This document shows, in pieces, positions 1-7,883 of a stretch of 33,198 bases of DNA; positions within the stretch are counted from its first letter, which is position 1, and every line of letters starts with the position of its first letter. The stretch is from NCBI GenBank assembly GCA_016650295.1, contig JAENWA010000023.1, positions 1-33,198 on the forward strand. The letters are read 5' to 3'. The stretch is from Desulfuromonadales bacterium. Its GTDB lineage: Bacteria; Desulfobacterota; Desulfuromonadia; Geobacterales; Pseudopelobacteraceae. The position numbers and the translations under genes were made by a program. The notes below the pieces were generated by a model, which saw only the letters and a list, made by a program, of their open reading frames with translations, was not told the origin of the DNA and searched no databases.

Positions 1-1229
1 AGATCTACAAACTCTACGACTCCCCCCAAGATCGGCTTAAAGAGGCGTTGAACCCGTTCCGAAAAAAGTATCACCGGGATTTCTATGCCCTTGACGATAT
101 AAGTTTTGAGATAAAAAAAGGGGAAACAGTCGGTATTATCGGCCGCAACGGCGCGGGGAAATCGACGCTTCTGAAGATCATTACCGGCGTCATTGCTTCA
201 AGCGGAGGGAATGTTAAGGTCAACGGCAGGATTTCAGCCCTGCTGGAGTTGGGCGCCGGGTTCAACCCTCTTATCAGCGGACTTGAAAATGTGTACTTCA
301 ACGGCACGCTCATGGGATTCAACAAGGAGGAGATGGACAATAAAATTGATGAAATTCTCGCCTTTGCCGATATCGGAGATTTTATTCACCAACCGGTGAA
401 AACATATTCGAGCGGCATGAAAGCCCGTCTTGCCTTTGCGGCTGCAATCAGTATCCAGCCTGAGATTCTGATCGTCGATGAAGCGTTAGCTGTGGGTGAC
501 GTTGCTTTTCAATACAAGTGCTACCAGAAGATGTGGTCCATGAAGGAAAATGGCGCTACGATGCTGCTGGTAACACATTCGACGCAACATATTCTTGAAC
601 AGTGCGACAAGGCCGTATTGATGAGCAACGGCAGGCTTCTCTACCAGGGTAGTGATGTGGAAGAGGTGGTTACCCGTTATGAAAAACTTTTGCGTAATGT
701 CAGTGAATCTGAGATGAATCCTGCCGATCAAGAGCAGGATTCGCTTGAGGATATTGATTTTTCTGTAGAACCGGACAGGGATATTGCGGAAAGCCGGTTC
801 GGAACGGGACGAGCAATTATCAAGAGCGTCGTCATCACCGGCAGTTTCGAGTCTAACGAAGATATCGTCATATTCCGAAGCGGCAGGCGCATATTTATCA
901 AGTTTCTTATCTTTTCCCGTGATGAAATTGACAATATCGCGCTTGGTGTCTCGCTCCGCAGGAAAGACAGTGCTGATATTTGGGGAGACAACAATATTTA
1001 TGCGAATCAGCCTATTACGCTGAAAAAAGGTGTAAACAGGATAGTCTACGAAACGACCCTGAATGTTGTTTCCGGTGAATATCTCCTGTTCTGCGGACTG
1101 GCAACCTACCGGGGTAACGAACGGGAAGAACTGGACCAGCGTTGGCCGATACGGATCATCAAGGTTGCCAGTGACCGCGAAGGGATCGGCTACATCTACA
1201 GCCCCATAAAAGTTTTGACAGGATTCTAG
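1..1229 (+). CDS. wzt: Polysaccharide ABC exporter ATP-binding subunit with C-terminal Wzt-like domain, 5' end outside window
   Basis: ATPase of an ABC-2 type exporter that moves lipid-linked O-antigen or capsule across the inner membrane. Numbering from the TTG at 48, I see Walker A GRNGAGKST (32-40), the signature SSGMK followed by ARLAFA, and Walker B ILIVDEALAVGD. From about residue 248 (motif RFGTG) a separate beta-rich region of about 145 residues matches the Wzt_C type, which in characterised systems binds the modified end of the glycan. No stop lies between base 3 and 48 in this frame, and those codons read as typical Wzt N-terminus (YKLYDSP...RLKEAL). The TTG is therefore not the true start and the gene begins outside the window. 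The membrane partner Wzm is not in view and is probably upstream. The next gene follows after 56 bp and looks like a glycan-capping enzyme. Confidence 0.9.
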   Translation, partial: IYKLYDSPQDRLKEALNPFRKKYHRDFYALDDISFEIKKGETVGIIGRNGAGKSTLLKIITGVIASSGGNVKVNGRISALLELGAGFNPLISGLENVYFNGTLMGFNKEEMDNKIDEILAFADIGDFIHQPVKTYSSGMKARLAFAAAISIQPEILIVDEALAVGDVAFQYKCYQKMWSMKENGATMLLVTHSTQHILEQCDKAVLMSNGRLLYQGSDVEEVVTRYEKLLRNVSESEMNPADQEQDSLEDIDFSVEPDRDIAESRFGTGRAIIKSVVITGSFESNEDIVIFRSGRRIFIKFLIFSRDEIDNIALGVSLRRKDSADIWGDNNIYANQPITLKKGVNRIVYETTLNVVSGEYLLFCGLATYRGNEREELDQRWPIRIIKVASDREGIGYIYSPIKVLTGF

Positions 1230-1285
1230 TCGCGCAAAGACGCTTTCAGTCCTTTTCTGCTTATACACGCACTCAGGGAGTAACT

Positions 1286-3913
1286 ATGTTCGTCTCTTTT
1301 CTCTATCCATTTCGTATCCGTAATATCGAGGCGCCGTTTCTCTGGATATTCTACCGACAGCTTGCCCAGTTCAAACATGATGAAATAACGTATCTGGGGA
1401 GTCCGGATTACTTTGTCGATCCATCCGGATTTGGAGAGCGTTGGGAGTTTAATCGGGGAGCTCAGGAAAACCTTGGTTACAGCATCCCCACAAAGATGGA
1501 TCTGGATGTCATCAACAAGCGGATCATCGATCATCCGGTTTTTGACGACCTGAGCAAATTGCCTACGGCCAACAGCGCCTGGAAGCATCTGATCACCGAA
1601 CGTCACGAAGGGCTTGAAAAGGCCATTGAAACCCATCTTGCCGATATTATCCGGCAACATCCCGTTGAAGCGATTCTTACCTGGTGTAACTGTCGCAGCC
1701 TATCGGTAGTGGCGGAGAAATATGGTATTCCCGTCATCCACAACGAGCAGGGACCGACACGATCTCCCCATTACACTCAGACCGCCTATTTGGACTTTTC
1801 CGGAGTAAACGGCCACACTGAAGCTCACTCGCGGTTTCTGCGCTTCAAGGCAGAGGTCGAGGGCCGGTCGGTCCAGATCCTGTCGAAGAAGGAACTCCTC
1901 TATCTTTTCGTCCAGGAACACTATCTGCCGGAACTCATTTCAGAGGGGACTTCCCGCCCCTTCGACATGGGACTCGCCCTGCAGATTGAAGATGACTCAA
2001 ATGTTATCGCGTACGGGAAGGGGTACAATAATTTTGAACTGATACACTCTGCCCGTAAACTATACAACCGGGATGCAATCCTGATTCGCAGGCATCCTCG
2101 CGGCCACCTGGAATATAAAGAAAACCTGGGAGTCATCGACGACTCGCCAAACGTCTTCGCATTTTTCAAGAAATGTCGACGTATTGCCACAGTCAACTCA
2201 AGCGTCGGGCTTGAAGCACTGCTGTTTGACATGCCGACATTCATACTCGGTGACAGTCCCTTCAGCTTCATGACCAATAACCGCCTTGATTCTGTCGCGG
2301 ATGGTCTCGATATCAATGACCAGTTGTTGGCGCTCAACTTTATACTCTTCGGCTACCTGATTCCCTATGAGCTGCTGTTCAATGTCGATTACTACCGGTG
2401 GCGGTTGGCGGAACGAAGTGAAATAGAAATATTCCAGTATCACCAGAATTATTATCAGGCAAAAGAACTTACAGATATCAATGAGCTTGAGATGCTTCCG
2501 GGTAAGGATGTTTTTATTTACGCGATTGACAACAAGGTTCGCAGACATGTTCAACATGCTGCGAACCAGGCAACTGTCAGTGAGCTGAAGCTGAAGGAAA
2601 AGATTAAAGAAGCCGCCCGTCTCAATGATGATATTGCCAATCTCAAACAGCGTAACGATGAACTGACCGGCCAACTGAAAGGTGCGAATGAGCAGATCCA
2701 GCAACGTTTGGGAGACATCACGTATCGCGATGGCCGGATCAGAGAGATTCAGGAGGATCTTGACCGTGCTGTTAATGGAAGAAGCGAGCTGGAGGAGCGT
2801 CTGCATCAGTTGTGCGCGGATGTTGCCGACCGCGATGGCCGGATCAAACAACTTGCTGAAGAGATGGTTCGTTCGGGAGAACAGAAATCAGGTCTGGAAA
2901 CACGTCTCGAACAGAAGACAATTGAATTGGCGGAACGGGAACGCGACCTGGCTGAGAATGGCCGGTTGCTTGCTGAAGAGATGGTCCGTTCGGGAGAACA
3001 GAAATCAGGTCTGGAAACACGTCTCGAAAAGAAGACGATTGAATTGACTGAGCGTGAACGCGATCTGGCTGATCATGGCCTCATGCTCGCGGAAAAAGAC
3101 AAACTGATCAATAATCATTCAGCAGAGCTTGCCGAGTTGGATAAACAGCTCAACCAATTGAAGGAAGAACTCTCCTGTGCCGGTGCACTTCAGGCCGAAC
3201 TGGAAAAGTGGGTTGATCACAAATCCGTTGAAATTGTCAGCCGGGATGAGCGGATCAAGCAGCTTAGGGCGGAGATTGCCCTGATCGGCGAGCGACGGGC
3301 CGAGATGGAAGACCGGTTAGCCCAGAAGAGTGTCGAACTGGCTGATCTGGACGCGCGACTTGCGCAACTGGTGGAAGAGCTTGCCCGTGCAGCCGAATTG
3401 CGGGCAGAACTGGAAAAGTGGCTGGACCACAGATCCCTCGAACTTGTCAGCCGGGATGAGCTGATAATACAGCTTAAGGCAGAGATTGATCTGGTCGGAG
3501 AGTATCGGCTCGATCTGGAAAGCAAATTGAATCAAAAAACAATTGAACTGGCGGAACGGAACGAACGGATCAGGCAGATTGAGGAAGAAGTCGCCCTGGA
3601 AGGTCAGCGGTTGGAAGAGCATCTGCGTCGGACGGACGAGCAGCTTGCCGGCAAGGAACGACAATTGCAGACAAAAGACCGCTTCATGCAGGAGCAGGAG
3701 GCGCTCCTGCTTGCGAATGCCGATGAATTGAGGGTGAGGGAAGCAGAACTGGCGAGTTTTCAGGAAGCAAGGGCCGTGGAAAAACTGGAGTTCGAGCGGC
3801 GAATCGGTGAAATGGAGGAACGGATAAAGGATCTGCTCAACTCGAAGAGCTGGAAGATCACTGCGCCGCTCAGGAAAGCGCTTGATCTGTTTGGTGGAAA
3901 CGGTGAACGGTGA
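1286..3913 (+). CDS. Capsule-synthesis/Kdo-transferase-like enzyme with very long coiled coil
   Basis: 875 residues; ATG preceded by AGGGAG at 1275-1280. Residues 1 to about 410 resemble the KpsC/KpsS/GT99 group of capsule and beta-Kdo transferases: an NEQGP motif followed by DFSGVNG, Q233 with a D-D-S stretch (QIEDDSN), an H270-P271 pair (RRHPRG), and N304 in NSSVGLEAL. From about 419 to 855 nearly everything is charged heptad-like coiled coil, including a 39-residue tandem duplication (523-600) and a looser 70-residue repeat. The C-terminus is SWKITAPLRKALDLFGG plus GNGER encoded by the flanking heptamer array. Known chain-terminating enzymes of ABC-exported O-antigens (WbdD, WbbB) combine a capping domain with a coiled coil that sets chain length. 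Adjacency to a Wzt with a C-terminal domain fits that role. Family assignment is by motif memory and moderate; the coiled coil is certain. Confidence 0.7.
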   Translation: MFVSFLYPFRIRNIEAPFLWIFYRQLAQFKHDEITYLGSPDYFVDPSGFGERWEFNRGAQENLGYSIPTKMDLDVINKRIIDHPVFDDLSKLPTANSAWKHLITERHEGLEKAIETHLADIIRQHPVEAILTWCNCRSLSVVAEKYGIPVIHNEQGPTRSPHYTQTAYLDFSGVNGHTEAHSRFLRFKAEVEGRSVQILSKKELLYLFVQEHYLPELISEGTSRPFDMGLALQIEDDSNVIAYGKGYNNFELIHSARKLYNRDAILIRRHPRGHLEYKENLGVIDDSPNVFAFFKKCRRIATVNSSVGLEALLFDMPTFILGDSPFSFMTNNRLDSVADGLDINDQLLALNFILFGYLIPYELLFNVDYYRWRLAERSEIEIFQYHQNYYQAKELTDINELEMLPGKDVFIYAIDNKVRRHVQHAANQATVSELKLKEKIKEAARLNDDIANLKQRNDELTGQLKGANEQIQQRLGDITYRDGRIREIQEDLDRAVNGRSELEERLHQLCADVADRDGRIKQLAEEMVRSGEQKSGLETRLEQKTIELAERERDLAENGRLLAEEMVRSGEQKSGLETRLEKKTIELTERERDLADHGLMLAEKDKLINNHSAELAELDKQLNQLKEELSCAGALQAELEKWVDHKSVEIVSRDERIKQLRAEIALIGERRAEMEDRLAQKSVELADLDARLAQLVEELARAAELRAELEKWLDHRSLELVSRDELIIQLKAEIDLVGEYRLDLESKLNQKTIELAERNERIRQIEEEVALEGQRLEEHLRRTDEQLAGKERQLQTKDRFMQEQEALLLANADELRVREAELASFQEARAVEKLEFERRIGEMEERIKDLLNSKSWKITAPLRKALDLFGGNGER
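2852..3085 (+). repeat. In-frame 117-bp tandem duplication in the coiled coil
   Basis: Copies at 2852-2968 and 2969-3085 encode 39 residues each (starting LAEEMVRSGEQKSG), identical at 33 of 39 positions by eye. The first 60 bases differ at one position. 39 is five heptads plus four, so each copy adds a stutter (equivalent to four heptads plus one hendecad). A second periodicity of 210 bp (70 residues, ten heptads) links the ELEKW(V/L)DH segments near 3200 and 3410. Confidence 0.85.
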
Positions 3914-4034
3914 ACGGTGAACGGGGAACAGGGAACAGGGAACAGCCTCAACCGATCCCCAGTCCCCGGTCCCCGATCCCGGTTTTACTGATCCCCGATC
4001 CCGGATTACTGATCCCGCAGTTACAGATCCCGAA
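3900..4034. repeat. Heptamer repeat array 1 (G-rich arm, then C-rich arm)
   Basis: Begins inside the last codons of the preceding gene with GGTGAAC units, continues as GGGAACA units, then switches at about 3945-3952 to C-rich units (GATCCCC, GTCCCCG, GATCCCG) separated by short T/A spacers. It ends about 14 bases before the next start codon. The G-rich and C-rich arms are roughly complementary, so the RNA or single-stranded DNA could fold back. No other gene or promoter is seen here. Confidence 0.9.
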
Positions 4035-4048
4035 TAAAGGGAATTTCA

Positions 4049-4663
4049 ATGAACGGAAAACGGATTATTACTGTATTGACAATCGTTCCGGTGCTGCTTG
4101 TTAGCCTGTCCGGCGCCGTATCGGCCCAACAAAAAAAACAACCCGTGACCAGTGTCATAGTCAATACCGGGCCGGTAAAAACTCTCAACTCACTCATTTT
4201 TCTTTCCCCCGGCGAGTTGATGAACGGCTGGAACAACAGCGACAAGACTGTCACTAACAAAGTTTCGTATGCTGTGGAAGACGGTGAGGTACGCGGCTAC
4301 CTGGCAATTTCTGGAACCTCCGGTATCGGTACATGGAACTATGCCGGTTCACAGCGGTTCCCTCTTATTGCCGGAAGAACGTACCGTCTGTCTGGCTGGA
4401 TGCTGGTCTCTTCGATCAACGACCCTGCCTGGCCACCCTACCTGAAATGCACCCTCTTTCAAAACGACAAGTGGCTTAACAATTTCAATACGATTAAGTA
4501 TGACTTGGCCAGGCAAGGTGAGTGGCAGTTGCTGAGTGTTGAGTTTTCAGTGCCGGTAGTTGGCGGGTACAAAGGGAATCTTGCCCTGGAAAAGGGAACC
4601 AAGGACACGTCACTGGAGATAAAGGTAGTGTTGAGAGATCTGCAGATCGATTTAATAGAGTAG
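4049..4663 (+). CDS. Exported carbohydrate-binding-like protein
   Basis: 204 residues, ATG with AAAGGG at 4036-4041, directly after a heptamer array. Residues 1-26 are a classical signal peptide (basic start, hydrophobic core, cleavage predicted after VSA). The mature part is predicted beta-rich, with phrases such as YRLSGWM and a late aromatic/charged pattern like CBM4/9 or CBM-like jelly rolls (gain of W/Y-rich strands, no catalytic motif I recognise). It likely acts in the periplasm or outside. It converges on the secreted GH99-like gene with only three bases between the stop codons, so the two may share a substrate. The CBM assignment is an inference from overall look; export is well supported. 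Confidence 0.7.
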   Translation: MNGKRIITVLTIVPVLLVSLSGAVSAQQKKQPVTSVIVNTGPVKTLNSLIFLSPGELMNGWNNSDKTVTNKVSYAVEDGEVRGYLAISGTSGIGTWNYAGSQRFPLIAGRTYRLSGWMLVSSINDPAWPPYLKCTLFQNDKWLNNFNTIKYDLARQGEWQLLSVEFSVPVVGGYKGNLALEKGTKDTSLEIKVVLRDLQIDLIE

Positions 4664-4666
4664 AAG

Positions 4667-5797
4667 TCACTCCATCTCCACGGCGGCCTTCACAGCCAGC
4701 AACCTGGAATTCCCCTCCGCGAGCGTGGGAACCAGCCAGCCTCCTTCGTCTGATTCGTTCCAGGCATAGATGAGGATGGTTTTTGATTCTGTCGATTCCG
4801 GATATTTTCTGATCCATTCCATGGCAGTAAAAAGATGGATTGCCAGTTCACCCGGAGTCGGCTGGGTATACCAGGGGCCCTTTAGTTTATTGGCCTCTTC
4901 GGGTGTTGTGCGACGCGGGCGATTGTCCCATCCAGCGTTTACTATTGGGATGACCTGTTTTGCCGATGATCTGCAGGCTTCCCAATAATCACGGTTAGCT
5001 TTGGCGAGTTTGAGATAGGGATATTCGATGTCATCACCTTTTTCCGTCAGGCTGTAGGCGCCGATGGCGTCAAAACCGAACCGGTTGGCAAGACTGCCTG
5101 TTTCTCCGATGGAAAACCCCTGGGCGACAATATACGTTTCCGGGAGGCCGACACGGGCGGCAGCCTGATCGAGTTCACCTAAGGCTGCTTTCGCGGCCTC
5201 TTCCGAACCCGCCCATTTTGTAAGTTCATGTGCAGAAAACATATATACCAGTGGGCGCCCGTTGAGCACCTTCTGGTAGGTCGGCTCTTTGAATATCGAC
5301 ACAAGCTGCTGCACGGTCTGTTGCCAATCTTCTTTCTTCCCGAGAATCCCCCCCTGGAGAATCAGGCAGAAATTGAGGCCGGACTTTTTTGTGCTGTCGA
5401 GGTATCGCCGCAATCCATAATTATAACGGTCATAAGGGTCACCCGGTTTGCGCTGGTAATAGACAAAGGCCCAGTAGTCAAGCCCCGCATCCTTGGCATA
5501 GGCAATCTCCTTATCCATCACCTCCTGGCTGTCGGATCGAACCGTTACGCTGCCTTTCAAAGAAACATCGGCATAGAACGGAAGGCGATAGTGCCACTGT
5601 TTCGGTTCAAGATTTTTTTCGTACTTGTTGCCATCGAACCAGGCGTCCCAGCGGATGGCGCCGACAATGGGCGAGGAACTACCCGATTCAGAAATGGGAC
5701 TGGCACCTCGCGCTACGGTAATCGTTCCACAGATGCACAGAAAGAAAATTGCGCTTATCAGCCCGCTGACAATTACCTTGTCAGTATTGATCTTCAT
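4667..5797 (-). CDS. Secreted GH99/WbsX-like protein
   Basis: 376 residues from the ATG at 5797. I prefer this start over an upstream one at 5887 because AGGGGG lies 10 bases before it and the protein then begins with a good signal sequence or membrane anchor (residues about 8-27). The mature region keeps the pattern of the GH99-like/WbsX superfamily: DAWFDG near the start, AGLDYWAFVYY, GRPLVYMFS, GFDAIGAY, NAGWDNRPRR, and near the end AWNESDEGGW in place of the AWNEWGEG-x-HLEPD of the cytoplasmic WbsX proteins in this window. Endo-acting glycosidases such as GH99 endo-alpha-mannosidase belong to this superfamily, so a glycan-cleaving role outside the cytoplasm is plausible but unproven. It is transcribed divergently from the lipoprotein gene. 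Confidence 0.8.
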   Translation of the reverse strand: MKINTDKVIVSGLISAIFFLCICGTITVARGASPISESGSSSPIVGAIRWDAWFDGNKYEKNLEPKQWHYRLPFYADVSLKGSVTVRSDSQEVMDKEIAYAKDAGLDYWAFVYYQRKPGDPYDRYNYGLRRYLDSTKKSGLNFCLILQGGILGKKEDWQQTVQQLVSIFKEPTYQKVLNGRPLVYMFSAHELTKWAGSEEAAKAALGELDQAAARVGLPETYIVAQGFSIGETGSLANRFGFDAIGAYSLTEKGDDIEYPYLKLAKANRDYWEACRSSAKQVIPIVNAGWDNRPRRTTPEEANKLKGPWYTQPTPGELAIHLFTAMEWIRKYPESTESKTILIYAWNESDEGGWLVPTLAEGNSRLLAVKAAVEME

Positions 5798-5840
5798 ATA
5801 AGTAAAACCCCCTGTATAAGAACCAAAATTCAATAATGTC

Positions 5841-5869
5841 TTGTCATTTCGAGATGCATACCCTATAAA
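5841..5869 (+). promoter_or_regulatory. Sigma-70-type promoter for the lipoprotein gene
   Basis: TTGTCA at 5841-5846, a 17-base spacer, then TATAAA at 5864-5869. Both hexamers match the consensus at five of six bases with optimal spacing. The predicted start of transcription is near 5876, leaving a leader of about 30 bases with GAGGAGG at 5890-5896 before the ATG at 5906. Confidence 0.65.
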
Positions 5870-5905
5870 TATCACGTTTAAACACAAACTGAGGAGGAAA
5901 TATTT

Positions 5906-6436
5906 ATGCAGAGAAGAACATTGGTTTCCAGCTTGATAGTGAGTGCTCTGGTGGTTGTTTCGTTATCCGCTACCGGATGCAAGAAAGATGAACCCAAAGT
6001 AGAGACAGTGGCCCCCGTTCAGACTTCGCAGCCTGCTGCAGCTCCACAACCAGCCGCTGTGGGGGGAATGTTTATGGCTCAAATCTCTGTTGACAATGCG
6101 CCACAAACAATGAAAGCCGGGGCTACAATCACTTTACCGGTAAAGGTTAAAAACACGAGCTCCGAAAATTGGAAAAAAGACAAAGCGAGTCCCATCAACC
6201 TGTCGTATCACTGGAAAAATGAGGCCGACAAGAAGGTAGTCACTTGGGACGGAATCAGAACCTTGATTTCCAAGGATGTTGCGTCTGGCGAAGAGATCAC
6301 TCTCAATGTGAAAGTCGCCAGCCCCAAAGTAGGGAAGTACATCCTTGAACTGGACATGGTCATGGACACGCCAAATGGTGGCTGGTTCGGGAGAAAGGGG
6401 TCACAAATTGCCTCTATGCCGGTTTCAGTTAAATAG
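5906..6436 (+). CDS. Lipoprotein with Ig-like C-terminal domain
   Basis: 176 residues with a strong GAGGAGG ribosome site nine bases upstream. The N-terminus is a lipoprotein signal ending in LSATGC-KK; alanine at -3 is tolerated but less common than leucine. A Pro/Ala/Gln linker (about 31-50) leads to a beta-rich domain (about 56-176) with landmarks VKVKN-S-x-x-W, LSYHW, WDG-x-RT and GKYILELD-x-V followed by WF. The same landmarks in the same order make up the last 120 residues of the GT2 encoded just downstream. The lipoprotein should be anchored in a membrane and face the periplasm or surface. A glycan-binding or structural role is possible; no catalytic residues stand out. It has its own promoter and a following hairpin, so it may be a single-gene unit. 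Confidence 0.85.
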   Translation: MQRRTLVSSLIVSALVVVSLSATGCKKDEPKVETVAPVQTSQPAAAPQPAAVGGMFMAQISVDNAPQTMKAGATITLPVKVKNTSSENWKKDKASPINLSYHWKNEADKKVVTWDGIRTLISKDVASGEEITLNVKVASPKVGKYILELDMVMDTPNGGWFGRKGSQIASMPVSVK

Positions 6437-6451
6437 GATTCCGTCCAAATG

Positions 6452-6477
6452 CGCCAGCCCTGCTGTCAGGGCTGGCG
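6452..6477 (+). terminator. Perfect GC-rich hairpin after the lipoprotein gene
   Basis: Stem CGCCAGCCCTG (6452-6462) pairs perfectly with 6467-6477 around a CTGT loop, 15 bases after the stop codon. There is no T-run after it, so it could be a weak or factor-assisted terminator or a 3' stabiliser rather than a classical intrinsic terminator. Confidence 0.55.
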
Positions 6478-6515
6478 TGTCGCGCTGTTATCAAGGTAAC
6501 AATGTTCAAACTTAA

Positions 6516-7862
6516 ATGACTGACAACCATCCCCTCGTTTATCTTATCATCCTGAACTGGAACGGCAAGACGGATACCCTCGAATGTCTTGCGTCGGTCA
6601 AGTCCATCGACTATCCGGACTTCGAGATCGTCATTGTCGACAACGGCTCCACCGACGGCTCGGAGAAGGCAATCAGGGCGGCTTTTCCCGAGTTAACCTA
6701 TATCCAGACGGGGGAGAATCTGGGCTACGCGGAAGGGAACAATGTCGGAATCCGCTATGCGATGGAGTCCGGTGCTGATTACGTCTTCGTCCTGAACAAC
6801 GACACTACCGTCGATGCTCATATTTTGTCGGCACTTGTGACGGAAGCGGAGAAAAGCCCTAACGCCGCCATTCTCGGACCGAAAATATATTTTTACGACC
6901 GGCCCGATGTGATCAATTCGGCGGGCGGTTCCATCAACAACGATACGTTGGAGCGGGGTCATATCGGCTACGGTACCAAGGACGACGGCTCGGCGCACTC
7001 TATCGTAACATCTGTAGAATGGACCACTGGCTGCGCCATGCTGCTCAGGGTTTCTGCTCTGCGGGAAGTTGGGCTCTTCGATCCGGACTTCTTCCTCATC
7101 TGCGAGGAACTTGACCTCTGCGCTCGGGTCAGGAGACGCGGTCTAGACATCTTGTTCGTCCCAGACGCGAAGCTATGGCACAAGGTGTCGGCGGCGTTTG
7201 AGGGGAACTACTCGCCGGTTTACTGTTATTACTTTTTCCGTAACAGCTTGCTCTACGCGCGCAAGAATTTTCGGGACAGTAGGCTCTCCCTGTACAAACT
7301 GCTTCTGAGGCAGAGTAGAGAGTTCTATCGCCAGTTGGCGAAGTCGGGCGATTTGGACTCCCGAAAGAAGGGGTTTTGCATCCTGATGGGAACCATTCAC
7401 TTTTTTCTTGGTCGTTTCGGGAGAGCACCGGCGTGGGTCTTCAAGGTCAACTTCCCCCGGAAGACGACCGAACTTGTCGAGGAGAGTACGGGGAAAGACC
7501 TTTTCAAAGCGGAAATCAGGTTTAATAAAGTAGAGTTTTCAGGCAAGGCCGGCAACACTTTAACCGTGCCTGTAACGGTCAAAAACCTGAGTGAAGCCAC
7601 GTGGCCTGCGTTTTCGTCTGATGCGGTTCGGCTTTCCTATCATCTGCGTGATGAAAACGGCAAAGCGGTTGCTTGGGACGGCCTGAGAACAACGCTTCCT
7701 GGCAACCTGCGCGTCGGGAAAAGCGCCAAGTTGGATGCGGTTGTGCAATTGCCCGAGAACAGAGGCAGCTATATCCTTGAATGGGACTTGGTGCAGGAGT
7801 CGGTGGCGTGGTTTAGTAGTAAAGGTATGGAAGTTCATCAATGCAAAATACATATAGATTAA
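6516..7862 (+). CDS. GT2 glycosyltransferase with C-terminal Ig-like domain
   Basis: 448 residues. The N-terminal GT-A domain has the VYLIILNWNGK start, the VDNGSTDGS nucleotide-sugar motif, and an N94-N95-D96 metal site. WTTGCAMLLRVSAL and the acidic CEELDLCARVRRRG helix are typical of rhamnosyl-transferase-like GT2 enzymes. A helical stretch near 245-310 is followed by a beta-rich domain (about 330-448) that is clearly homologous to the domain of the preceding lipoprotein (VTVKN-S, LSYHL, WDGLRT, GSYILEWDLV, WF). The domain is attached to an otherwise cytoplasmic enzyme. The start codon has only a poor ribosome site (AAGGT 18 bases upstream). The next gene begins 21 bases after the stop, suggesting co-transcription. 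Confidence 0.9.
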   Translation: MTDNHPLVYLIILNWNGKTDTLECLASVKSIDYPDFEIVIVDNGSTDGSEKAIRAAFPELTYIQTGENLGYAEGNNVGIRYAMESGADYVFVLNNDTTVDAHILSALVTEAEKSPNAAILGPKIYFYDRPDVINSAGGSINNDTLERGHIGYGTKDDGSAHSIVTSVEWTTGCAMLLRVSALREVGLFDPDFFLICEELDLCARVRRRGLDILFVPDAKLWHKVSAAFEGNYSPVYCYYFFRNSLLYARKNFRDSRLSLYKLLLRQSREFYRQLAKSGDLDSRKKGFCILMGTIHFFLGRFGRAPAWVFKVNFPRKTTELVEESTGKDLFKAEIRFNKVEFSGKAGNTLTVPVTVKNLSEATWPAFSSDAVRLSYHLRDENGKAVAWDGLRTTLPGNLRVGKSAKLDAVVQLPENRGSYILEWDLVQESVAWFSSKGMEVHQCKIHID

Positions 7863-7883
7863 TTCAATAGCAGGAATATCCAA

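Noticed and set aside
486-1268. 260-residue minus-strand ORF opposite the exporter ATPase gene
   Set aside because: Antisense to a clear ABC ATPase, no motifs and no ribosome site that I can see.
3910-4104. Small ORFs made of GTGNREQ- and PDPRSR-like peptides in arrays 1, 2, 3 and 4
   Set aside because: These are translations of the heptamer repeats, with no ribosome site or protein-like composition.
5813-5842. Minus-strand promoter (AAGACA, 18 bases, TATACA) for the secreted GH99-like gene
   Set aside because: The predicted transcription start would fall inside or after that gene's own ribosome site at about 5808-5813, so the leader would be too short; the -35 match is also weak.
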